Shown here one piece after another: positions 1 to 5,700 of a stretch of DNA of 8,548 bases. Source of the stretch: an uncultured Spirochaetaceae bacterium. GTDB taxonomy: Bacteria > Spirochaetota > Spirochaetia > Treponematales > Treponemataceae. Positions within the stretch are counted from its first letter, which is position 1, and each line of letters begins with the position of its first letter. The translations under genes were made by a program, and so were the position numbers. A model generated the notes under the pieces. The model made no database searches. It was not told where the DNA came from and saw only the letters and a list, made by a program, of their open reading frames with translations. The DNA is taken from positions 1 to 8,548 of the forward strand of contig CALNCH010000174.1 in assembly GCA_937875245.1 (NCBI GenBank), in the 5' to 3' direction.

Positions 1-229
1 TTTCAAAATCGTGATTGCCACCTACAATGCGGCTCATCTCTTTTTCAATTTCAGGTAAATCCTCATCTTTTATAGGACGACTTAACTCAAAATCATAGTA
101 AAAACCAGTATCGATTGCTGGTCCTATTGCTGTTTTTGAACCAGGAAACAATTTTAAAACTGCTTCTGCCATTACGTGTGCGGTACTATGACGAATAGTC
201 TGCAACTTTTCATTTTTTTCTTGTGCCAT
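1..229 (-). CDS. thrS: Threonyl-tRNA synthetase, N-terminal part (truncated by window edge)
   Basis: Threonyl-tRNA synthetase charges tRNA-Thr in the cytoplasm. Only the first 76 codons are inside the window. They read MAQEKNEKLQTIRHSTAHVM and continue through FPGSKTAIGPAIDTGFYYDF, which matches the start of the N2 editing (second additional) domain. H14 and H18 form the HxxxH motif that helps hydrolyse mischarged Ser-tRNA-Thr. The start at 227-229 is well supported: AAAGGA (242-237) lies 7 nt upstream, and an in-frame TAA lies two codons upstream, so no longer N-terminus is possible. The TGS domain that precedes the editing domain in most bacterial ThrRS is therefore absent, as I recall for Borrelia ThrRS. 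The catalytic and anticodon-binding domains lie beyond the left edge. The gene is divergent from the plus-strand cluster. No T-box-like leader is seen; the predicted leader is only about 39 nt. Confidence 0.93.
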   Translation of the reverse strand, partial: MAQEKNEKLQTIRHSTAHVMAEAVLKLFPGSKTAIGPAIDTGFYYDFELSRPIKDEDLPEIEKEMSRIVGGNHDFE

Positions 230-274
230 AATTTATTCCTTTGCTCCACAGATACAACCTGCGGTAGCCCACTA

Positions 275-303
275 AAGATATAATCTCTCTTCTTTTATGT
301 CAA
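275..303 (-). promoter_or_regulatory. Predicted sigma-70 promoter of thrS
   Basis: Reading the minus strand, a perfect -35 TTGACA (303-298) is followed after exactly 17 bp by TATCTT (280-275), which matches TATAAT at four of six positions. The predicted start is near 268, giving a leader of about 39 nt that holds the AAAGGA ribosome-binding site of thrS. The prediction rests on sequence match alone. Confidence 0.6.
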
Positions 304-320
304 TTGTAAAGGGCTTTTGC

Positions 321-349
321 TTGTGTAAATAGGATTTATTGGCGATAAT
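321..349 (+). promoter_or_regulatory. Candidate promoter for the plus-strand cluster
   Basis: GATAAT at 344-349 matches the -10 consensus at five of six positions. TTGTGT at 321-326 is a weak -35 (three of six) at the ideal 17-bp spacing. The predicted start is about 356, which is the first base of the ATG of the downstream gene, so the mRNA would be leaderless. This agrees with the lack of a Shine-Dalgarno sequence at usable distance: the nearest AGGA, at 331-334, is 21 nt from the ATG. An alternative -35-like TTGTAA lies at 304-309 without a convincing -10. Confidence 0.35.
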
Positions 350-355
350 ACAGTT

Positions 356-1771
356 ATGGATAATACTCAAGATTTTACCACAGCCCTATTTAAAGCTGTA
401 GACGAAAAAATTCAATGGTACGATTCTCAAGAACTTCCTAAGTTATTGGACGAATATAGAAATTACCACTCAGTAATAAAAAACATTACCACCTCGTTAA
501 TTAAAAAAGGTATAGTACAAGCAGATCCCTACAAACACGACAAAAAGATTACAGATATAATAATTCCAGATGAAAGTTCCTTTTCAGAATCAGATCGGGC
601 TCTTGTTTTAGGTACTCGGTTATCTGAATACGAATCTATATTAGATTTTTTGTGTAATTATTTTAAATTTTCGGTTTACAATCTTACCGTTGATCGAATA
701 AAAAAACTGGTACAACTAAATAATTATTTTCAATGGAATTCAATGGTGGCGACCTCTCCAAAACAAAACACACGGTCTTTAGCTGAATGTTTTACCTCTA
801 TCCGTATGGGAAGTGACCCCCTTTCTATTAGTATGCTAAACGATTCCATCTCCTATTCTAATAAAAGTATTATTAAAATAAATTCGATTTTAAAAGGGTT
901 AACAGAATTCCAAAAAGAAGTTTATAAAGTCGAAGTTAGAAAAAATATCTTTGAACATCCTGAATTTTCTAAAGAAAATATTGGGAGTTCTCCTGAAAAT
1001 TTAAGGCACCTAATTAAAAAGCATTTTACAGCAGTTATGGGAAAAAAGCCTTTCTATACAGAACTTATTGATGAAATAATCAAAGAAGATTATGGAGCTG
1101 ATAAAGAATACAGGCAAAAGACATTGTTAGCAAAATTTACTATTCAGCAAACTTCAACAGAAAAAAAAGAAGTTGAAGTAAATACAAAAGAAATGATAAT
1201 GGAAGCAGTTCGGTCTCTTGGTGGAGTCTCAACCCAACTTGAACAAATAATTCCCAAAATTGACGAAAATCAAAAACTTCTTGAGTCTGAACATAATAGT
1301 ATCTGGGATAAATTTTATCTGTTATTAAGAAAAGCATTTAACTTATCTGAACGTCCCGTTGAATATAAATTACAAGTATTCGAACCCCAAACACAAACGA
1401 AACATGCTGAAATTATTGAATATCATAAGTTTTTAGGAGATTTACTAAAAAGAGATAAAACTTATGCATCAATTTCTGTAAGGAAAAGCCCAGGCTATAT
1501 GAAATTTGAATCAATGACCGAAAGTGCTATTTTAGAATATATTAGTACTCAGCTTGTAGAATGCAATAATATGATGTTATTGTTATCTGCGGTAGATGAT
1601 TTTTTTAAAACTGCTGTCAAAATTGAAAACCGAAGTAAGGTTAAGGGCATTAAAATGGAACTTAATGCTATGAAAAATACCTTAGTAAAAACAAATCAGC
1701 GAAAAGCAGAATACACTGCTCTTCGTGATGAACAAGAACAAATGAAGAAATTAGGAATTTCTAATGTCTAA
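356..1771 (+). CDS. Conserved-looking hypothetical protein, soluble and helix-rich, 471 aa
   Basis: I do not recognise this family and propose no function. The protein has no signal peptide and no membrane segment, so it is probably cytoplasmic. It is rich in charged and helix-forming residues. A more aromatic, mixed section spans about residues 95-165. A middle section (about 195-245) contains HPEFSKENIG and a lysine/histidine-rich stretch. A glutamine/glutamate-rich section with helical character covers about 260-315, and the C-terminus (about 425-465) is strongly charged and probably coiled coil. ATG 356 is the only possible start: an in-frame TAA lies at 326-328 with no ATG, GTG or TTG between, and the next methionine is residue 130. 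No Shine-Dalgarno sequence is seen. The last 8 nt overlap the next gene, which suggests translational coupling with the solute-binding protein. Base composition resembles that of its neighbours, with no sign of recent transfer. Confidence 0.8.
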   Translation: MDNTQDFTTALFKAVDEKIQWYDSQELPKLLDEYRNYHSVIKNITTSLIKKGIVQADPYKHDKKITDIIIPDESSFSESDRALVLGTRLSEYESILDFLCNYFKFSVYNLTVDRIKKLVQLNNYFQWNSMVATSPKQNTRSLAECFTSIRMGSDPLSISMLNDSISYSNKSIIKINSILKGLTEFQKEVYKVEVRKNIFEHPEFSKENIGSSPENLRHLIKKHFTAVMGKKPFYTELIDEIIKEDYGADKEYRQKTLLAKFTIQQTSTEKKEVEVNTKEMIMEAVRSLGGVSTQLEQIIPKIDENQKLLESEHNSIWDKFYLLLRKAFNLSERPVEYKLQVFEPQTQTKHAEIIEYHKFLGDLLKRDKTYASISVRKSPGYMKFESMTESAILEYISTQLVECNNMMLLLSAVDDFFKTAVKIENRSKVKGIKMELNAMKNTLVKTNQRKAEYTALRDEQEQMKKLGISNV

Positions 1772-3347
1772 AAAAATATATGCACATTTTTTCTTTTGGG
1801 TTTTTCTGTTACTAGGAACTATAGTAACCGCACAAAATCCAACTCTGCAAAAAGAACTAGTTGTCCTAGAATCTACTCATAATTTTGATTTAAATCCCCA
1901 TACTGCAAATTACAGCAACGAAGCTCAACTGCTTACAGCGTTATATGAAGGCCTTTTTGTATACAATCCTGCAACTCTTGAAGCCGAACCTGCCTTAGCT
2001 CAAGGCTATAAAATATCACGAGATAAAAAAATATGGACCTTTACCCTGAGAGAAAATGCAACATTTAGTGATAATACCCCTATAACCGCTTATGACGTAA
2101 CTCGTTCATGGGAAACCTTATGCAAACCAGGAAACTACGCTCCCTTTGCATCTTTACTAGATTGTATCGAAGGAATGAACCAATATCGACAAGGTTTAAT
2201 TCCCTTTTCTCAAGTTGGAATTACCAGTAAAAATGCTAATACCATTGTGGTAAAATTAACTGCCCCAGCTGAACATTTTTCAAAGATTTTATGTCATCAT
2301 GCATTCTCAGTAGTTCCAGAAAATCATACAACAACTAATAATCGAGTATTTTCTGGCCCCTTTGTTTTAGAAGAAAGAACGAGCGCCTTTATTCGATTTG
2401 TAAAAAATGAAAATTATTGGGACTCTGCTGCGGTAGCTCTTCCTTCAATAAAAATAGAGTTCTCCGATGATCCCGATGAAAATGCATATGCATTTAACAA
2501 CGGATTCGCCCATTGGATTCCCGGTGATTTTTACATTGTAAATATTTATGACACAAAAAGTATTGTTATGTCCCCTCAATTTAGTACTGAGTTTTTGTTT
2601 TTTTTAGCAGACAAAGAGCCTTGGAATAATAAAACACTTCGTAATGCCCTTATCGCGGCGATTCCATGGGAAGAATTACGAGAAAATAGTATTGTCATCG
2701 CTACAACCTTACTTCTTCCCCTAGATGGATATCCTGAAGTGTATGGTCTAATGGAGCAAGATTTAGATATAGCCTTAGAGCTTTTAGAAGAAGCAGGATA
2801 TACCACAGACAATGATTTAGAATTGGTTTTTGCCATTCCAGATGTAGAGCGTTGTCGTAAGCAAAGTGAAATTATCGGAAAAGCTTTAGAGCAATTAGGA
2901 ATAACACTAAAAATAGAATTTACTGCAAACCAAAGATATCTTAATTCTCTAACTGGATGGGAAGCAGATCTTTTTACCTACACTTGGATAGGCGATTTTG
3001 CCGATCCTTTAGCCTTTTTAGAATTATTTCGGAAGGATTCAAGTCTTAAAGTAACCCAATGGGAAAATTCAGAATTTGAAGCCTTACTTAATACAGCCAG
3101 TGAACTAACTGATGCAAATAAGCGTTATGAAAAACTGGGAGAAGCTGAACAGCTGTTGTTAGATGAGGGAATCATACTTCCCATATCCCATCCTGTTTCA
3201 TTGCACGCAGTGGATTATACTTTACGAGGTTGGTATTCAAATGGATTAGATTTACATCCTTTCAAAAACATGTATTTTGGAAAGAATGCTGATAATCCTG
3301 GATTTGTCTACTTTGACCAGAATCAAAATTTATGCTATTATGATTAA
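1764..3347 (+). CDS. ABC transporter solute-binding protein, family 5 (peptide/nickel type)
   Basis: This is an extracytoplasmic solute-binding protein of the OppA/DppA-like family, 527 aa, a usual length. Residues 1-23 form a signal peptide: KK at 3-4, a hydrophobic core at about 8-21, and a signal peptidase I site after VTA (A23). Family-5 landmarks follow in order: WTFTLRENATFSDNTPITAY (91-110) then DV; SGPF with ENYWD (197-220); NKTLRNALIAAIPWEEL (289-305); LLEEAGY (340-346); WIGDFADPLAFLELF (408-422); and ILPISHP (471-477). Unlike many spirochaete binding proteins it has no lipobox cysteine, so it should be a free periplasmic protein. No permease or ATPase gene lies nearby, so it is an orphan that probably serves a transporter encoded elsewhere or has another role. 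The ligand cannot be told from the sequence. The start has AGGA at 1753-1756, 7 nt upstream, and overlaps the previous gene by 8 nt. Confidence 0.9.
   Translation: MSKKIYAHFFFWVFLLLGTIVTAQNPTLQKELVVLESTHNFDLNPHTANYSNEAQLLTALYEGLFVYNPATLEAEPALAQGYKISRDKKIWTFTLRENATFSDNTPITAYDVTRSWETLCKPGNYAPFASLLDCIEGMNQYRQGLIPFSQVGITSKNANTIVVKLTAPAEHFSKILCHHAFSVVPENHTTTNNRVFSGPFVLEERTSAFIRFVKNENYWDSAAVALPSIKIEFSDDPDENAYAFNNGFAHWIPGDFYIVNIYDTKSIVMSPQFSTEFLFFLADKEPWNNKTLRNALIAAIPWEELRENSIVIATTLLLPLDGYPEVYGLMEQDLDIALELLEEAGYTTDNDLELVFAIPDVERCRKQSEIIGKALEQLGITLKIEFTANQRYLNSLTGWEADLFTYTWIGDFADPLAFLELFRKDSSLKVTQWENSEFEALLNTASELTDANKRYEKLGEAEQLLLDEGIILPISHPVSLHAVDYTLRGWYSNGLDLHPFKNMYFGKNADNPGFVYFDQNQNLCYYD
3313..3341 (+). 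promoter_or_regulatory. Strong predicted promoter for carD, inside the preceding gene
   Basis: TTGACC (3313-3318) matches the -35 consensus at five of six positions. A 17-bp spacer leads to TATTAT (3336-3341), also five of six, and TG at 3333-3334 makes it an extended -10. The element lies in the last codons of the solute-binding protein gene. The predicted transcription start is about 3348-3350, at or 1-2 nt before the carD ATG (3350). carD has no Shine-Dalgarno sequence, so a leaderless transcript is expected. It would also feed ispD, ispF and the ASCH gene. Confidence 0.65.
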
Positions 3348-3349
3348 AT

Positions 3350-3991
3350 ATGAGTGATATAAATACGACCTTTCAAGTAAATCAGAAAGTTGTTTATCCT
3401 AGCCAAGGCGTAGGAAAAATTGATGAAATTAAAGAAAGAACTTTCAAAGGTTCTGTTATTCTTTACTATGTTATTTATTTAGAAGTATCTGACATGACCG
3501 TCATGGTTCCTGTTGATAAATGCGAAGAATTAGGAATCAGAGCAATCGTTTCTCAAGAAGAAGCACAACAAGCATTGGATATGATAGGTGAAGAATTCGA
3601 ACCTATTACATCAGACTGGAAATTGCGATATCAAATGAACCTTGATTTGTTAAAAAAAGGTAGTGTAAGTGATATTGCTACTATCGTACGCTGTTTATAT
3701 CATCGTAGCAAGGTAAAAGAATTACCAATTCTTGAACGAAAACTATATGATTCTGCAAAAAAATTATTAGAAGACGAAATCTCCTTTGCCTTAGACAAAC
3801 CAATAAAAGAAGTACAATCTTTAATTCATGCAAATTTAGAACCATTAGGCTCTACTTCTGAAAAACATTCATCCGGTATAAAGAATCCCTTTGCCCCAGA
3901 TGATGATGACGATGAATTTCTTGAAGAAAATGATATACCGGCAGAGTCTGATGAAGAAGATGATGACGATACAGGGGATAATGAAGATTAG
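3350..3991 (+). CDS. carD: CarD-family transcriptional regulator (CdnL type)
   Basis: CarD-family proteins bind the RNA polymerase beta subunit and stabilise the open promoter complex, notably at rRNA promoters. The N-terminal RNA-polymerase-interaction (Tudor-like) domain covers about residues 8-65 and contains VVYPSQGVGKI (14-24) and MVPVDKCEELGIRAI (52-66). The helical C-terminal domain covers about 85-150. W90, in SDWKLRYQMN, lines up with the tryptophan (W85 in Mycobacterium tuberculosis CarD) that wedges into the upstream edge of the bubble; VRCLYHRSKVKELPILERK (113-131) follows as expected. The protein is longer than the usual 160-170 aa because of a linker and a very acidic tail: 20 of residues 184-213 are D or E. 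ATG 3350 is the only possible start, since a TGA lies three codons upstream and the next methionine is residue 49. It has no Shine-Dalgarno sequence but a strong promoter directly upstream. A Borrelia homologue, LtpA, is known as a temperature-responsive CarD-like protein. Confidence 0.93.
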   Translation: MSDINTTFQVNQKVVYPSQGVGKIDEIKERTFKGSVILYYVIYLEVSDMTVMVPVDKCEELGIRAIVSQEEAQQALDMIGEEFEPITSDWKLRYQMNLDLLKKGSVSDIATIVRCLYHRSKVKELPILERKLYDSAKKLLEDEISFALDKPIKEVQSLIHANLEPLGSTSEKHSSGIKNPFAPDDDDDEFLEENDIPAESDEEDDDDTGDNED

Positions 3992-3994
3992 TTT

Positions 3995-4735
3995 ATGAAA
4001 ATAGCAGTTATTTTAGCAGCAGCAGGAACCTCTTCTCGATTAGGAATGGATATAAAAAAAGAATTTATTAAAATGCATTCTTTATTATTTCCAACTCAAA
4101 TTGGTGGTACCGTTCTTTCTATTTCAGCGGAAGCATTTTTTGTGGCCATTAATAAAAAATCCGATTTTTCCTTTTCACGGCTTATCATAACTGCAAATGC
4201 TGATTTTTTTGAGGACACGAAAAAGGCATTACTTGAATCTGCCTTTGTAAGAGAACAACTTGAAAAACAACACACTGAATTAGAACTGGTGGAGGGCGGA
4301 AAAACACGTCAAGAAAGTGTTTTTAATGCTTTAAAAGCTTTGGAAAATGACCCTCCTGATATTGTTTTAATTCACGATGCAGCCCGACCATGGGTAGCTG
4401 TTGATTTGATTACTGAAGTGATTGAGTCTGTGGTAACTTTTGAAGCGGCAGTACCTGCTCTCCCTCCTGTGGATACACAAAAAGAAGTGTCAGAAGATGG
4501 CATGATTGTTAGACACCTTCAGCGACGCCAAATGGCTGCAGTACAAACTCCCCAAGGTTTCATGTATGCTAAATTACTTGAAGCACATAAAAAAGCCTCA
4601 TTAGATGGTACAAACTATACAGATGACACTGAAATTTGGGGAAAATACTGTGGTGATGTAAAAGTTACAACAGGTAGTGCTGAAAACATTAAAATTACTT
4701 ACCAAAAAGATATAGAAAAAATTGTAGGAGAATAG
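3995..4735 (+). CDS. ispD: 2-C-methyl-D-erythritol 4-phosphate cytidylyltransferase
   Basis: IspD joins CTP and 2-C-methyl-D-erythritol 4-phosphate to give CDP-ME, the third step of the MEP isoprenoid pathway. The 246-aa protein shows the family landmarks: the nucleotide-binding loop AAAGTSSRLG (8-17) with R15, then KKEF (21-24) with K22, corresponding to E. coli R20 and K27; GGKTRQESVFNAL (101-113); the signature VLIHDAARP (124-132); PPVDTQKEV (157-165), where T161 corresponds to E. coli T140; VQTPQGF (183-189); YTDDTEIW (208-215); and GSAENIKIT (227-235) with K233. A glycine of the loop is replaced by S13, and the stretch after KKEF (about 25-60) is longer than in E. coli. The start is 3 nt after the carD stop and in the same frame. 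Its Shine-Dalgarno sequence is weak (GAAG at 3983-3986), so it may depend on ribosomes finishing carD. Confidence 0.95.
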   Translation: MKIAVILAAAGTSSRLGMDIKKEFIKMHSLLFPTQIGGTVLSISAEAFFVAINKKSDFSFSRLIITANADFFEDTKKALLESAFVREQLEKQHTELELVEGGKTRQESVFNALKALENDPPDIVLIHDAARPWVAVDLITEVIESVVTFEAAVPALPPVDTQKEVSEDGMIVRHLQRRQMAAVQTPQGFMYAKLLEAHKKASLDGTNYTDDTEIWGKYCGDVKVTTGSAENIKITYQKDIEKIVGE

Positions 4736-4738
4736 CAT

Positions 4739-5218
4739 ATGATTCGTATCGGATTAGGCTATGACTTACATCGATTGGTGGAAGGACGTCCTCTTTTACT
4801 AGGGGGCCTTGAAATTCCCTCTCAGATAGGCGAGGATGGCCATTCAGACGGTGATGTGCTCTTACATGCAATTACGGACGCTTTACTAGGTGCGGCTGGA
4901 TTAGGAGACATTGGTGAGTTTTTCCCTCCTTCTGATCCCCAGTGGAAAGGTGCAGATTCAAAGGTATTCCTCTCTACTGCTTGGGAAAAAATTAAAACAA
5001 AAAACTGGAAATTAGAAAATCTCGATTGTGTTATCGCTTTAGAAAAGCCAAAGTTTTTACCTTGGCGTAAAGAGGTTATTACTTCTATAGCAAAGATACT
5101 TTGTGTTTCCCCTGAACAAATTTTTGTAAAAGCCAAAACTGGAGAAAAGCTAGGAGAGATTGGAACTTCCCAAGCTATCGCTGTATGGGCAACCTGTTTG
5201 CTTTCCAAGGAGGATTAA
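4739..5218 (+). CDS. ispF: 2-C-methyl-D-erythritol 2,4-cyclodiphosphate synthase
   Basis: IspF cyclises CDP-ME 2-phosphate to MEcPP with release of CMP, the fifth step of the MEP pathway; it is a homotrimer with a metal ion in each active site. The protein is 159 aa, the same length as E. coli IspF. D9 and H11 in GYDLHR, together with H43 in HSDGDVLLHAITDALLGA (35-52), are the metal ligands. DIGEFFPPSDP (57-67) and KAKTGEKLGEIG (131-142) are the other family signatures. AGGAG (4726-4730) lies 8 nt before ATG 4739. The gene starts one codon (CAT) after the ispD TAG and in the same frame, so ispD and ispF look like an almost-fused pair. As I recall, Treponema pallidum encodes a bifunctional IspDF protein. 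The 3' end holds the Shine-Dalgarno sequence of the ASCH gene. Confidence 0.96.
   Translation: MIRIGLGYDLHRLVEGRPLLLGGLEIPSQIGEDGHSDGDVLLHAITDALLGAAGLGDIGEFFPPSDPQWKGADSKVFLSTAWEKIKTKNWKLENLDCVIALEKPKFLPWRKEVITSIAKILCVSPEQIFVKAKTGEKLGEIGTSQAIAVWATCLLSKED
5207..5213 (+). promoter_or_regulatory. Ribosome-binding site fixing the GTG start of the ASCH gene
   Basis: AAGGAGG is a near-perfect Shine-Dalgarno sequence, 7 nt before GTG 5221, and lies within the last codons of ispF. It decides for GTG 5221 over the in-frame ATG at 5185, which lacks such a site and would overlap ispF by 34 nt. Confidence 0.8.
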
Positions 5219-5220
5219 TC

Positions 5221-5682
5221 GTGAATTTAACAATAGACCAATACTTTAACCTGTATTTGAACGAATCTGGTAGAACCACTAAAGAAACTTCTTTTGGAGG
5301 CGAAATTACCTTTGGATTAGATGAAGAAGAGTGTAATTTGTTCATTCAAATGGTTCTGTCTGGTGAAAAAAAAGCAAATACCTGTAGTTTAGAAAGTATG
5401 GAAATTGATTTTGAACCACTACCTCAAAAAGGGCAGTTTTCTGTTCTTACTGACTATTATGGAAAGCCTGTCGCTATATTGGAAACTATAGATGTACAAA
5501 TTATTGAATTTAACAATATAACTTGGGAAATGGCAAAAAAAGAAGGGAACGCAAGTACCATGGAAGAATGGAGAGAATCTCACATCCAATATTTAGAAGA
5601 AGATGGTGCTCTTATGGGCTATGAGTTTTCATCCTCAATGCCCATAGTATTTGAAGAATTTAAAGTAGTTTACGCTAAGTAA
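5221..5682 (+). CDS. ASCH-domain protein
   Basis: This 153-aa protein resembles the ASCH domain family (PUA-like fold, usually linked to RNA binding or modification). Visible landmarks: a variable N-terminus with GGEITFGLDEEECN (26-39); LSGEKKANT (46-54), the G-x-K-x-x-T type ASCH motif; the strand run GQFSVLTDYYGKPVAILET (71-89); the helix WEMAKKEG (102-109); EEWRESH (115-121); and the closing MPIVFEEFKVVY (140-151). Related bacterial proteins carry the same WR-x-x-H and FKVVY endings. The substrate is unknown; one small ASCH protein (YqfB) is an N4-acetylcytidine amidohydrolase and others are reported to act on RNA, but neither can be assigned here. The start is GTG 5221, chosen for its strong Shine-Dalgarno sequence. 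The gene is last in the carD-ispD-ispF unit and ends 3 nt from the convergent coiled-coil gene. Any tie to isoprenoid synthesis is unproven. Confidence 0.85.
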   Translation: MNLTIDQYFNLYLNESGRTTKETSFGGEITFGLDEEECNLFIQMVLSGEKKANTCSLESMEIDFEPLPQKGQFSVLTDYYGKPVAILETIDVQIIEFNNITWEMAKKEGNASTMEEWRESHIQYLEEDGALMGYEFSSSMPIVFEEFKVVYAK

Positions 5683-5700
5683 TAATTACCCATTATTACT
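5678..5700. terminator. Inverted repeat between convergent genes, possible bidirectional terminator
   Basis: AGTAATAAT (5678-5686) and ATTATTACT (5692-5700) are perfect 9-bp complements around the 5-nt loop TACCC. The repeat contains both stop codons: plus-strand TAA 5680-5682 and minus-strand TAA 5688-5686. Each arm has only one G-C pair and no T-tract follows on either strand, so it is a weak intrinsic terminator at best. The position suits a shared terminator, but it could also follow by chance from NN codons and AT-rich sequence. Confidence 0.35.

Noticed and set aside
230..355. Riboswitch, T-box or small RNA in the thrS/cluster gap
   Set aside because: The gap is only 126 bp and is filled by two promoters. 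No T-box specifier or terminator-like stem is visible.
259..2436. The 9-mer CTGCGGTAG occurs at 259-267, 1587-1595 and 2428-2436
   Set aside because: Three copies stand out in AT-rich sequence, but two lie in codons (read in frame as Ala/Val or similar) and the spacing is irregular. No flanking structure supports a motif; only a genome-wide count could revive it.
2576..2836. Open frame on the minus strand inside the solute-binding protein gene
   Set aside because: The serine/lysine-rich antisense translation shows no domain and no promoter or RBS; it is a shadow of the real gene.
3898..3988. GAT/GAC/GAA-rich run as a DNA microsatellite or phase-variable tract
   Set aside because: The unit is interrupted and codon choice varies, and it encodes an acidic tail. 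No long perfect repeat that would slip easily is present.
4822..5208. Open frame of 128 codons on the minus strand opposite ispF
   Set aside because: ispF on the other strand is certain. The antisense product has no recognisable motif, and the frame is open only because of the codon pattern of ispF.
5185..5220. ATG 5185 as the start of the ASCH gene
   Set aside because: It lacks a Shine-Dalgarno sequence and would overlap ispF by 34 nt. GTG 5221 has AAGGAGG 7 nt upstream, and family similarity begins after it.
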